This document shows, piece by piece, positions 37,149-46,870 of a DNA stretch of 64,000 nucleotides (its first letter is position 1; every line of letters begins with the position of its first letter). Source of the DNA: Homoserinibacter gongjuensis. Lineage in GTDB: Bacteria > Actinomycetota > Actinomycetes > Actinomycetales > Microbacteriaceae. Location of the stretch: positions 3,162,001 through 3,226,000 of the forward strand of contig NZ_BSVA01000001.1 of NCBI RefSeq assembly GCF_030161875.1, written 5' to 3'. Under the pieces are notes generated by a model. That model ran no database searches. It was not told the origin of the DNA and saw nothing but the letters and a program-made list of their open reading frames with translations. A program made the translations under genes and the position numbers.

Positions 37149-40100
37149 TCAAATGCCCGTCGAGTCCGGCTTGGTCTCCAGCACGCCGTCACGAAGCTCC
37201 CGCAGTCCACCCTGGATCGTGTCGCGGATCTCCCAGCTCACCGGGTATGCGAATACAGAGGTCTCGGTGTTCTGCTTTTCCACCTCGTCGCGGAAGTCGC
37301 TGAGTTCCTTGTCGAGGTGCTCCCGTACCGCCGTCTGTCGCTCAGAGAGCGTGCCAGCCGCGGTGCCTGCGCGTTCGGCGGCTGGTGTCGGGCTTCCCTG
37401 CGGCATGAAACCATCGCGAAGCCAATCCGTGAGCACTGGCGAGAGCACGTTGCGCTGCCCGCCGAGGCGCATGAGTACCTGATATGCCCGGAGCGGAGCC
37501 AGAGACCCCTCAGAATTGCACAGGGCGAGTGCGATGATGAGCGACTCCATGATGACACCCGGGTAGTCGTACGCTGGTGCCGCTCCCGGATAGAGCAACG
37601 GATGCGGGAAGCTTGCGAACTCGCGACGCTCCGCGTCCCAGATGGAGAGCTTCGGACCACGATCCAGATCAGAACGGTCGACATCGAGTTGCCCGAGCAC
37701 CTTCGCGACGTACCAGCCGCGCACCATCGAGTCGAACACTTCCGGGTCAGCGGGTACCGCTTCCCGGAGAAGGCGCGCGCGCTTCCACTTCCAGAAGGCA
37801 GCGCGCGCCTCGGTGGTCGTCGAGTCGGTCAGCCATCCACGCGCGATGGGGCCCATCACGGAGTCCATGACGATCGGTTCATACGGATAACCAGACATCG
37901 CAAAGACTTCGATCCGGTCGACCTTCGAGTCCTTGAACCATCCCTTTGAGATGTTCTCGTCCCAGACCCCGGCGCTCGTCAAGACGGACTTGGTGACCTC
38001 GTACATCTCGGTGCCCTCCGCGAACGGGATGGCGCTGAAGACAAGCCGGTTCTGCTCGCCAACGGCCTTGCCGTGCACCTCGGAGAGAAGCGCCGGGTTC
38101 AGCTTGACGAGGGGCTCGCTTGCCCCGAGCGCCGCAGTCAACCCTTCGCGGAAAACGTCGCGACGCTGCTTGAGGCGGTCTGGGTCGATCTCTTCGGCGT
38201 TGAAATAGCTGTCGAGATTCTCCGAGATGTAGCCGAAGAAGGGGAACCCCTTACGCAGCATCCAATATCGAGCACGGTCCTGGTACACATCGATGTCGTT
38301 GGCGACGAAGAACTTCGGAGATTCGTGATTGGCCGTGCGTTGCGCGGGGTTGCCCGTCGTGGCCGGCTTCCAACCACGGCGAATATCAATGAAGGACCAG
38401 CGCTTCCCTGCTTCGATCCCGTCATCCGCCCCGGGTCCGCGAACCATGTCCGAGATCACATCCAGTACCGCCTCCTGGTAGCGGCGGCGCTCGTATGTGT
38501 TCTCCACGAGACGCTCGAATTCGGCGGGGTACTCGGTGTGCGGCACCAACAGCCGCTCGTTCGGGGCCGGCTTGTACTTGCGCGGAACCGTCGAGTCGAT
38601 GCGCTGGGGCCAGCTGTCGTAGGGGTTCTCGCGACCATCCGATTGGACGCGATCGGTTACACGCGATAGCAGCGCCTGGCGCGCCGAGGACAGGTAGTCG
38701 GCGAGAGGCTCGATGAAGTCCTTCCGCAGTTCCTCGAGAAGCTTCGAGGCAACTTCGCGCAAATTGGCCTCGGACTCCCAGCCGAAGGAGTCCTCGATGT
38801 CGTCGAGTGCTTGCTCCACGACATCCTGTTCGGGGCGGATGGAGTCCGCATTCGCCGCTGCACCCAGCGCCTCGCTCACGCGTCCCGACACGCGCGTCAA
38901 CCAGCCACGACGTTGATCCGCTTCTTTCGCGAGGTTCTCCGATGCCGCACGCAAGACACGCGAGAGTTCCCGCATGAGTTCCACCACGACGGCAAGCCCG
39001 TGACGTGCGATGAAGCGTTCGATTGTGTCGACAATGTGCTCTGGTGCCTCTGCCACCCAGCGCGCCACCAGTTGTTCCACTTCCGCGGTGTCACGCGCGA
39101 GGTACCCGCCGACGAGGTCTTCACGAGCGGCGGTCAGGCGATAGTGCCAATCGTTCAGGTCGAGGCCACCCGTCTTGTCGAAGCCGTGGGCGCTCTTGTC
39201 GAATACCTGCTGCCGAAACTCCAACGCGAGAGAAGCGCGCGCCTGCTCTGGCCGCAGCTTGTTGATGACGTCGTCCCGCCCGTCGAGTTCCTCGTCGAGC
39301 TCGAGGTCCCGGATGAAAGCTTCCAGTGCTTGCGACTTTCGATACTCGATCCACTCGTTCTCAGTGCGCTGCTCGAACCGCGGATCCTCTTCCCCGTGTG
39401 CGTAGAGGATGCGGTCGAGCACGGATCGCGCGAGCCGCTCCGAGGCGTAGTCGAGGAACTTCTCGCGCCCGAGGGTGACGCGTCCGAATCCGAGCGATGA
39501 GAAAGGCGGGGCTTGGTCCAACGGCCTCATCAGCTTCGTGGCATCGGGAAGAACGGAGGCCGCAACACTTGCGCTCCAGTTTCCCGTGACGTACTCGTCG
39601 ATGTCCCCTTGCACCTTGTCGTCTGCCATCCATGCCGAGATGCTGGTGGACACTGCGGAGTAGACGTCGCCCTGATTGTCGAAGGCCACGCGTGAGTTCT
39701 GGCGACCGATGATGAAGGGATATGCGGCGCCGACACGATCGCGAGCGGACCCATACGAGGGGCTCACGCCCTTGCTGCGGTAGAGCTCGAGGCTCGCCTT
39801 CGACGGCGTCTGCGCCCAAAAGCCAGCCATGGTCTCTGCGACGGTCGCCAGTGCGTTGCTCGCGATACCCGCGGAACCCTTGATCTGGTCGAACACATCG
39901 GGCGCGTAGAGAAGCGCAAAGAACTGATGAGCCCAAGGTTCGTTGCGCACCACCGACTTCACTGCTTCGATCACGTCCAGGTACTGACCCGCGCCGGAAC
40001 CTCCCGCGATCGAGGAAACCACGATGACCGTCGGGTTGGCGTTCTTTCCGCCTTCGGTCCGTGCTCCGAGGTGCTCACCCAGAGACTGGAGTTCCCCGAG

Positions 40101-40550
40101 TGCGGTCGCATCCTGCATGCGGTTGATAGCGTTCGCGGCCGCTCGAGAGATGTCAGCGAGCTTCGACACCGCGACCGCACGCCCGACCGCTCGGAATTGA
40201 CCCGCACCCTTCGTGACATCGACACTCACACGCGCGGGATCAGGGAGCATCCGGTACACATCGTTCGTGACATCTGCGGGGATGCCCTGCGCCACGATCG
40301 ACGCGTGCACTCCGTCATACGAGGCTCCGCTCGCGACAAGCCCCTTGTAGTCGGTTGCGGGGATGAACGGCATCACGTAGTCCGTTCCGTCTTGCTTCAG
40401 CGGCGTGTCGAAGTGGATCATCTGCCACGCCGCCGGGATCCCTCGCTTCCACCCTGCCTGCTCTAGTCGCAACTCCAGGGCATGGCGCAGCCCACGGATC
40501 GTCTTGCCACCGGAGCCGCCAACGCCCACGATCAGGAAGGGTCGCAACAT
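37149..40550 (-). CDS. Large tubulin/FtsZ-like GTPase
   Basis: 1133 residues. The N-terminus FLIVGVGGSGGKTIRGL (5-21) is a glycine-rich Rossmann nucleotide loop, and SSIAGGSGAGQYLDVIEAVK (179-198) is the tubulin signature (GGSGAG at 183-188, compare GGTGTG in FtsZ). This fits the Tubulin_2-like family of very large FtsZ relatives. The remaining 750 residues are helical, without known domains. FtsZ-like proteins with vWA partners have been proposed to remodel membranes. Here the vWA gene ends 15 bp upstream and the coiled-coil membrane gene begins 2 bp downstream, so all are one operon. Nucleotide-dependent polymerisation is predicted, not shown. Confidence 0.85.
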   Translation of the reverse strand: MLRPFLIVGVGGSGGKTIRGLRHALELRLEQAGWKRGIPAAWQMIHFDTPLKQDGTDYVMPFIPATDYKGLVASGASYDGVHASIVAQGIPADVTNDVYRMLPDPARVSVDVTKGAGQFRAVGRAVAVSKLADISRAAANAINRMQDATALGELQSLGEHLGARTEGGKNANPTVIVVSSIAGGSGAGQYLDVIEAVKSVVRNEPWAHQFFALLYAPDVFDQIKGSAGIASNALATVAETMAGFWAQTPSKASLELYRSKGVSPSYGSARDRVGAAYPFIIGRQNSRVAFDNQGDVYSAVSTSISAWMADDKVQGDIDEYVTGNWSASVAASVLPDATKLMRPLDQAPPFSSLGFGRVTLGREKFLDYASERLARSVLDRILYAHGEEDPRFEQRTENEWIEYRKSQALEAFIRDLELDEELDGRDDVINKLRPEQARASLALEFRQQVFDKSAHGFDKTGGLDLNDWHYRLTAAREDLVGGYLARDTAEVEQLVARWVAEAPEHIVDTIERFIARHGLAVVVELMRELSRVLRAASENLAKEADQRRGWLTRVSGRVSEALGAAANADSIRPEQDVVEQALDDIEDSFGWESEANLREVASKLLEELRKDFIEPLADYLSSARQALLSRVTDRVQSDGRENPYDSWPQRIDSTVPRKYKPAPNERLLVPHTEYPAEFERLVENTYERRRYQEAVLDVISDMVRGPGADDGIEAGKRWSFIDIRRGWKPATTGNPAQRTANHESPKFFVANDIDVYQDRARYWMLRKGFPFFGYISENLDSYFNAEEIDPDRLKQRRDVFREGLTAALGASEPLVKLNPALLSEVHGKAVGEQNRLVFSAIPFAEGTEMYEVTKSVLTSAGVWDENISKGWFKDSKVDRIEVFAMSGYPYEPIVMDSVMGPIARGWLTDSTTTEARAAFWKWKRARLLREAVPADPEVFDSMVRGWYVAKVLGQLDVDRSDLDRGPKLSIWDAERREFASFPHPLLYPGAAPAYDYPGVIMESLIIALALCNSEGSLAPLRAYQVLMRLGGQRNVLSPVLTDWLRDGFMPQGSPTPAAERAGTAAGTLSERQTAVREHLDKELSDFRDEVEKQNTETSVFAYPVSWEIRDTIQGGLRELRDGVLETKPDSTGI

Positions 40551-40565
40551 CTCGATACCTCGTCT

Positions 40566-43452
40566 CTACTCAGTCTCAAATGGTCTGGTGCACTGCCGCT
40601 CAGCGCGACCGTCGTGGAGGGTCGTCGTCGCCCGTGCGCGGTTCGCGACGCGGAGGTTCATCGCGGCCTGTACCTGAACGGCGAGGAGGCGCACCCGAGT
40701 CGGTGGCAGGACCGGATGAGCGACTGGGGGCTCGACCGTCTTGCTTCCGCTGGGTCGATGCGAATCTGACGGTCGCGAGGAGGCACCGCGCTGCGGCGGT
40801 TCGTTCTGCGTATTGCGAGGTTCGTTTCGTCTCGGCGGTTCACCATCGGTTCTCGCCGATGGCGTGTGGTTCTCCGTGACGGTGGGCCTCGACCCCCGAG
40901 CTGCGCTCACGCGTGACTCCGTCGAACGTTGACGCGCGGTCCGGGCACTCACCTCGGCGAGCGCGTCGCGAGCGGCTGCCAGTTGCTTGACCAATCCGCC
41001 GTAGCCCGCAATCTCCCGCATGCGGTCTTGATACACCGCCGATTCCCCCGTGGGGTTGCGCACGAACACAACAAGTCGGGCTGATATCGGCTCGTCGCGC
41101 GATGCGGCCAAACTCGTCTCTCGCACCACAAGCGCCCAAACGCGGCCAAGGTCCCCGTGCACCCCGAGTATTCGACCCTGCACACCAAGAGATCGCTGAC
41201 GCGGCGGAAGGTAGGCACTCGGCCCGAAGACCACGTGGCCATCGCGCGCCTCGAGCTGATACCACGGCCTCCCGAACGGGTTCAGACCCACCCGAGCCCG
41301 GAAGTTGCCGAGATCCGGATCAGCGAACTTGCGTCCGTCGGGACGCTGCGGCTCGAATCGGAATTGATCAAGCCCCCAACGTGCGGATTCCAAAGCAGTG
41401 CCGTCGTCGGTAGTGATCCGACCGTCTTGCGCGATGCGCACGGGAACGGAAGCGCGGAGCAATTCACGCCCCCGCGTGATCCGGGTGAACCACCATCCAA
41501 ACAGCCACAACAGCGCCAGCGGAACGAGCAGCCCGACCGCCAGCAGCACGAAAGCGAGAATGCTGAACGCCGCCGCGTTGACAGGTCGAGTACTCGTGAA
41601 CGCAATCGGCACCGTGCCCGACAGCGGCTCACCCGATGCGGAACGGTACTCGACGGCGAGGTGGGCTGCGACAACGCTATTGGCGGCCGTCGCATTGGAG
41701 GCGCTCAGGTGAACCAGCGCTGTAGCCCCCGGACTGAGGTCAATGCAATCCGACTCGAGATCCGAGGACCACGTCCACCCGTCCTCACGTTGTGCGGCAT
41801 CCGAGTCGATGACCGGTGCGATTCCGTCCGGGAAGCAGACGATGCCCGCGGTCCCGTCGGCCGGCGCGAGCAGCGTCAGCGCGCCCGCGGCGACTCCTTC
41901 GGTTCCCCGTAGTTCAGACAACTGCACGGGCACCGGAGTCACGGTCGGGTAGTTGTCGGGAAGCGTGATCGTGGCATCCTGCCGAGCTGCGACATCCGCT
42001 AACGGAATGCCCGAAGGCACGGTGCTGACACTCTCGAGGAAGCCTGCAGCGTGACGACCCCTGACGCATCGGTGGCCAGGTAGTGGAAGGTGAACTCGCC
42101 ATCCTCCTCGTCAAGGTCGATGCGGTCAGCGTTCACCTCAGACACGCCCGCAGGCGTCACCACGCTCAAGCTCAGCTCATACCGGTAGTCCGTGAGATTC
42201 GCACGGTCCGAGCCATCGCGCAGCACCCTCCCGCTGAGTTCGTTGTCGGCACCAGCGAGAAAGGTCTTGGGCTCGTCAAGTTGCATCCGGAGACCGCTTG
42301 CGTAGTACAGCGTGTCGGCCTCGCGCGATGCCGATTCCCAACGCCAAGTCCCGACATCTCGGGCTTCGATCAGTGGCGAGATGAGGCGAGCCGCGCCACC
42401 CGAACGTTCCAGCCGGAAGCCGGAATCCTCGGCGGTCGACGCATCTATCGCGCGACCCTGAGGTGAGTGCAGGGTCCACTCCGGCGAACTCGTCACAATC
42501 GAGAAGGAAGCTATGCCTGCATCGACGGGGAAGGTGCCGTCGGCAGCGAACGGCGACTCGGTTCCGCCTCCCACGAGTGCCCCAAGTCGAAGAAAGACGA
42601 CCGCGAGGTCGTCGGCACTTGACGCCTCGAGATAGACACCGTGAGCGAACCGTTCCGGGATCGGGTGCTCGCCACAGGTCACCGGCGATCCGGCCACCTC
42701 GCCCTCGCCCTCCACAAGCGGGCGCATGTAGGGCACGTACTCGATCTGTGAGTCCTTGACGCCGTTGTCTCGGAGCATCACGCCGAAGACAACCGTGCCC
42801 GCCTGTCGCAACTCGTTGAACACGCCACCAGCTCCCGCGACGGGAGGAGCACCGTCGGCACGAATCGGCATTCCACAGAGTTGGTTGAGCGCGGTGGCGT
42901 TGGTTTCGGGAGTGTTATTTCCCACACTGATACCGCCATCTGTCAACCAGATGAGCGCCTTGCACCCGTCGCGGCCGGAGCTCTGCAGTTCCGTCTGCGC
43001 TCCCGCGATCGCGCTCTGCCAGTCCGTGCCGCCGCTAGCGGGCTGCGCGCGCACAGCATCCGTGACTCGATCCGTCTCCTGAGAGATCGACCCAGCTGTC
43101 ACAGCCGTCCAAGGAATCGACGCCGTGAACCGAGACGAGAAGAATCCGAGCGAGTATGAAACATTGACGTCCTCACTGAGCGACGCCAACTCGCGAAGGC
43201 TATTGGCCAAGAGTTCGGCCCGCAGGATGCCTGGGTCGGTCTTCTTCATACTGCCCGAACTGTCGACGAGGTAATACGCGTCGAGAGTGTCCGACGAAGC
43301 AAGACATGCGCGAAGGTCGTCAATGCCCTGTTCTCCGAGGGAGCTCAGGAGATCCCCTTGGCCTAGTCTGACCGCGTTCGCCGGCTGCACTCCCGCTGCC
43401 CCGGCCGCCGCGATCATCAGGCCGGCAAGAAGTACGCGAACCCCCGCCTCAT
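40566..43452 (-). CDS. Exported vWA-domain membrane protein (two frame breaks)
   Basis: Restoring two bases (G in GGGGG at 43441-43445, and one near 42036) gives one 962-residue protein. It starts at ATG 43452, overlapping the upstream stop, with signal peptide MRRGVRVLLAGL ... QPANA. The vWA domain has a complete MIDAS: DSSGSM (64-69), Thr143 in SGGTDW and Asp172 in LTDGG. Beta-rich extracellular domains follow, then a membrane segment (about 628-660, AFSILAFVLLAVGLLVPLAL) and a cytosolic domain ending in a Pro/Arg/Ser-rich tail. The outer part could bind ligands or other cells, and the inner part the tubulin-like protein. Without correction the sequence splits into frames 41999-43417 and 40566-42020. 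Confidence 0.8.
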
Positions 43453-43844
43453 GCGCCGCTCAATCCGTAGGCGATGTTGAGCACATGCCAGGCAGCGAGC
43501 AGCATGCCTGCACCCGCCAACCACTGAAGCGTCACGGTGTATTGCGGCTTAAGCCCGAAGTTCCGGTCTCGAAGCCCCAAACGTTGAGCGAGCCGATCCC
43601 ACACGAGCGCTCCGAAGACGACTACGGGGGTCAGCACGTATCCGCCAACACTGAGCCCGAGAGTCGAGATGTCGGCAAACGGCAAGCTCAGTCCCCCCAC
43701 GAAGGGCTGCGCGCTCGCGGTCGTCGCAGTCCATACCGCCAGGACCAAGCTCAGCGAGATGGCCAAGAGCCCCATGACGAGTGGCCACCTCGACGCCACT
43801 GCTGCGGACGTGGTACGTGCGCGGCCCGGGCGCGCCTGACTCAT
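43449..43844 (-). CDS. Small multi-helix membrane protein, first gene of the tubulin-like operon
   Basis: 131 residues with about three hydrophobic segments (WPLVMGLLAISLSLVLAVW; LGLSVGGYVLTPVVVFGALV; WLAGAGMLLAAWHVLNIAYG) and a positive N-terminus. It is not recognised by family. The stop overlaps the ATG of the vWA gene by 3 bases. An upstream in-frame stop fixes the start at ATG 43844. A role in anchoring or assembling the vWA protein is inferred from position. Confidence 0.72.
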   Translation of the reverse strand: MSQARPGRARTTSAAVASRWPLVMGLLAISLSLVLAVWTATTASAQPFVGGLSLPFADISTLGLSVGGYVLTPVVVFGALVWDRLAQRLGLRDRNFGLKPQYTVTLQWLAGAGMLLAAWHVLNIAYGLSGA

Positions 43845-44195
43845 CGAAACTCACCGTCCACGACGACGTCATCTCCGTTCCTTGTGCGCACCCCATGTCG
43901 GATCGGGTATCCGCCAGGTCGCACAACGGGCAACGCATTGCACCTGCATTCGAGGTTAGAACTCGAAGCGCGCTCAGTCAGCCGAGATCTCCGCCGCTGA
44001 CACCCCCACTTCGCGGGCGACGACGACGCGACAACATGGTGCTGCGTCGGCAGGTTCGGGGCAGTGTGCATTCGGGCGCATCCTCCGGCCAGGTGGGATA
44101 GAGGAAAGGTAGTGCTCTCCGCCGACACCGCGCACCCTCTGGTCACGATCGTTTCTGATTCAGTTTCCACGTGGGCCGTGCAGGCTGCGTCCGCG
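43845..44195. other. Intergenic control region before the tubulin-like operon
   Basis: No convincing gene. On the minus strand a candidate -10 GATACC (43906-43911) and -35 TTGCCC (43928-43933), 16 bp apart, could drive the operon about 60 bp upstream of its first ATG. A 35-codon frame with a GGAGG site lies further upstream but has no coding character. Confidence 0.4.
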
Positions 44196-44597
44196 TCACT
44201 CGCAGCCGACGCCATCCCCGTCCCGATCGAGCTTCCGCGAATACCCGGGATCTCCCACATGAATCGGCGCGGCCACCGGCGATGGCTGTGCAGGCTCGGG
44301 AGCGGGCTCCGGCGCTGCAGCGACCGGTGCGGCCGGAGCGAAGGCCGACGTGACGGCTGGCTCATTCGGGCAGCTCGCCAGGATACGCGCGATCGCGTCG
44401 TGCTCCGCCTGCGTGACCCACAGGCCGTACGTCGCCTTCACCGACACCTGCCGCGCAACGTAGGCGCAGCGGAAAGACTTCTTCGGCGGCAGCCAGGTCA
44501 CTGCATCCCCGGCGCCCTTGCGCGAGTTGGTGGGCCCGTCGACCGCCAGCAGACCGAAATCACCGGACTCATCAACGAAGATGCTGAGTTCCCGCAC
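44196..44597 (-). pseudogene. DUF3800 start fused to the C-terminal part of an HNH/excalibur nuclease
   Basis: The first 15 residues (MRELSIFVDESGDFG) are the N-terminal signature of DUF3800 proteins. Immediately after, LLAVDGPTNSRKGAGDAVTW and WLPPKKSFRC belong to the C-terminal part of a secreted DUF1524 HNH nuclease like that at 33241, followed by an Ala/Pro linker and an excalibur calcium-binding motif (DRDGDGVGCE). The catalytic DHIVP block is missing, so no nuclease activity is expected. The GTG start and leader belong to DUF3800. I interpret it as a deletion or recombination scar joining two genes. Confidence 0.7.
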
Positions 44598-44599
44598 AA

Positions 44600-44647
44600 C
44601 TGGAGTGCCTCCAGAAAGGCTTTAGGCGGGGATGTCTCCGCCTAAAG
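44600..44647 (-). promoter_or_regulatory. Two-hairpin leader RNA upstream of the DUF3800 start
   Basis: In the minus-strand transcript a 10-bp perfect stem (CTTTAGGCGG with CCGCCTAAAG, 8-base loop; 44620-44647) is followed by a second perfect stem CTGGAG-GCA-CTCCAG (44600-44614). The GGAGG ribosome site of the GTG start at 44597 is inside the second stem, so translation would be blocked while it is folded. Conserved RNA motifs upstream of DUF3800 genes have been described, and this leader fits that idea. Confidence 0.65.
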
Positions 44648-44835
44648 GGTGGACCAGGGCCTTACGGCCAGCCCAGGCCTTCAGCTTACCATGCGCCCGT
44701 GTGAGCATATTTGGGTCGTGGTGGCTCTCCACACTATGCCTGACCGGCCGATGATGAACTCCGCGAACTCGCCGCCGCAGATCGCACCGTAGGGATCGAT
44801 CCCGTGCGCAACCCGCTCAGACCGCTGCCCGCGCC

Positions 44836-46247
44836 TCAGGCGCCCACCCCCACCAGCCCGATCGGCGCCGTCGGCGGCTCCCGATCCGCCCGCACCGCAT
44901 CCGCACCCCGCACCACCGCGGCCCGCGCCACCGCCCGCGCCGCCAGCAGCCGCCGGATCCGCCAAGCCGCGAACAACGCCGCCAAGCTGATCGCGATGTG
45001 CAGCCAGAGGAACGCATCCACGAGCCCCGCGCCCAGCAACACCCCCGCCACGAGCGGACCAGCCGCCGAGAACGCTGTCTGCAGCGCCGCCACCGTGCCG
45101 AGGGTCTGCCCCACCATGCCGCGCGGCGCGAGCGACGCCGTCAGCGGGTTGAGCACCGGGCTGTACATCGTCTCGCCCACCGCGAAGATGCCGTACGTGG
45201 TGATGAACACCACCGCCGCGATGCCAGGCGTGAAGTGCGCCACCGACAGCAGCACCCACGAGAACACCCAGATGCTCGCCACCACCATCAGCAGGCTCGC
45301 CGCGTTGCGCTTCGCGGTGAGCTTCACCACCAGCACCTGCAGCGCCACGATCACCAGGCAGTTCACGGCCGCCGCCGTGCCGATCACCGACGGGTCAACC
45401 GCGAGCACCGTGATCGCATACGCCGGCAACCCCGACTCGAACTGGGCGTAGAAGCCCAGCGCGAGCGTCGTGGTGAGCACCGCGATCCAGCGCAGCGCCG
45501 GGTCGGCGAAGATCGTGCGCAGCGCTCCGCGCTGGCGACGTGAAGCGGATGCGGTGTCGATCACCGCGATCGCCCCCGTCTCGGCGTCGAGACCGGCGGA
45601 TGCCGCCGCGGCCCCGTCGCCGAAGCCACCGTCGTCGACGCCGCGGTCGTCGAGGCGCACGCCGTCCGCGCCGAGCGCGGCAGCATCCGCCACTCCCCGC
45701 GCACGCGCCCCGCGAACCCGATGATCACCGACGACAGCACGAACCCGCCCGCCGCCATGAGGAACCCGACGTTGAGTCCGTCGGCGCGCTCGAGGTTCAC
45801 CACGAGCCCCGCCAGGAACGCACCCGCGGCCATGCCGAGCGACTCTCCCGTGAACTTGTAGGCGAAGATCTTGCGGCGATCCCCGCTGGATGACCACTGC
45901 AGCGCGAGCACCTGCTTGGCGGGCACAGCGCCAGCGAGTCCCAGGCCGAAGACGAGCATGCCGACAAGGAACATCGCGGCATCCCCCACGAACACGAGCA
46001 GGCCCACGGCCACCGCGCCGATCAGCTGCGACACCACCGCGACCAGCACGGGGTCGAAGCGGTCGGCGAGTCGGCCCGCGATCGGGGCGGCCACGAGGGC
46101 ACCGAGCGAGAACAGGGATGCCGCGGCCGCCGCCAAGAACAGGCCCCATCCGCGGGTCTCGGCCGCGTAGGCGAACTGGTACGGCAGCACCGCGCCCCAG
46201 CCGAGCGAGCCGATCGAGGAGCCGAGCACGAGCAGTTTGGCGCGCAT
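44836..46247 (-). CDS. MFS transporter (one frame break)
   Basis: The first half (ATG 46247, RBS GAGGGAG) and second half lie in different frames. Restoring one base in CCCC at 45695-45698 gives a 470-residue, 12-helix major facilitator. The N-terminal half has GRLADRFDPVLVAVVSQ (motif A-like) and KIFAYKFTGESLGMAAGAF; the C-terminal half has YAITVLAVDPSVIGTAAAVN and TYGIFAVGETMYSPVLNPL. The central loop is Ala/Asp-rich. It probably exports drugs or small metabolites and diverges from a MarR regulator with a shared 100-bp operator region. Confidence 0.82.
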
Positions 46248-46280
46248 ATGTGTCTCCCTCGTCGAATGCCTGAACCCCGG

Positions 46281-46296
46281 TCTTCGACGTCGAAGA
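46281..46296. promoter_or_regulatory. Palindromic operator between MFS and MarR genes
   Basis: TCTTCGACGTCGAAGA is a perfect 16-bp palindrome. Related half-sites (GATGTCGAAA, AGTCGAAAC) follow. It is a likely MarR binding site controlling both directions. Confidence 0.65.
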
Positions 46297-46347
46297 CTTT
46301 GATGTCGAAATATTAGCAGTCGAAACGCGGCGTGACACAATCAGCGC

Positions 46348-46854
46348 ATGCCCCGCGCCACGCAAAGCACCCAAGAGCAGTACCGCCGCGCCGTCGCCAC
46401 CTACGTGAAGGCCGGCGGCGAGGAGTCGGTGCAGCGCGTCATCACCGCCGTGCAGAGCCTCAACCGCAAACTCGACCAGTGGTACGCCCGCCAACTCGCC
46501 GACCTCGACCTCGCCGCGGGCGAGTGGGGCGTCGTCACGACCCTCGCCAAGGCGGGCGAGCCGCTCACCCCCAGCCAGCTCGCCGACCTTACGAGCGTGG
46601 CCCCGTCATCCATGACCCACCGCCTCGACAAGCTCGCCGAGCGCGGCCTCGTCGAGCGAACCCCGGATGCCACCAACCGCACGCGGGTGTTCGTGAGCCT
46701 CACCGACGAGGGGTGGCAGCTGTTCTCGCTCGCCATCCGGGGCTCGGATGTCGTGGAGTCAGACGTGCTGCAAGACCTGAGCGACGCCGAACGTGGCGAG
46801 CTCGCGCGCATGCTCGAGGTCGTGATCGCCCGCCTCGACGACGTCGACGCGTAG
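46348..46854 (+). CDS. MarR-family transcriptional regulator
   Basis: 168 residues with a winged helix: LTPSQLADLTSVAPSSMTHR (recognition region), LDKLAERGLVERTPDATNRT (wing) and VSLTDEGWQLF. It most likely represses the divergent MFS gene and itself through the palindrome at 46281. A helical N-terminus and a C-terminal dimerisation helix complete the normal MarR layout. Confidence 0.88.
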   Translation: MPRATQSTQEQYRRAVATYVKAGGEESVQRVITAVQSLNRKLDQWYARQLADLDLAAGEWGVVTTLAKAGEPLTPSQLADLTSVAPSSMTHRLDKLAERGLVERTPDATNRTRVFVSLTDEGWQLFSLAIRGSDVVESDVLQDLSDAERGELARMLEVVIARLDDVDA

Positions 46855-46870
46855 GCGCCCGCCCACCCCG

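Noticed and set aside
43930..44080. 35-codon frame on the minus strand with GGAGG upstream
   Set aside because: Composition is not coding-like (Cys/Pro/Ala mix), it has no similarity I recognise, and it lies in a probable promoter region.
44681..44835. Tail of a minus-strand frame (DPYGAICGGEFAEF ...) beyond the MFS gene
   Set aside because: It is a run-on of an alternative frame with no start or family match; left as intergenic.
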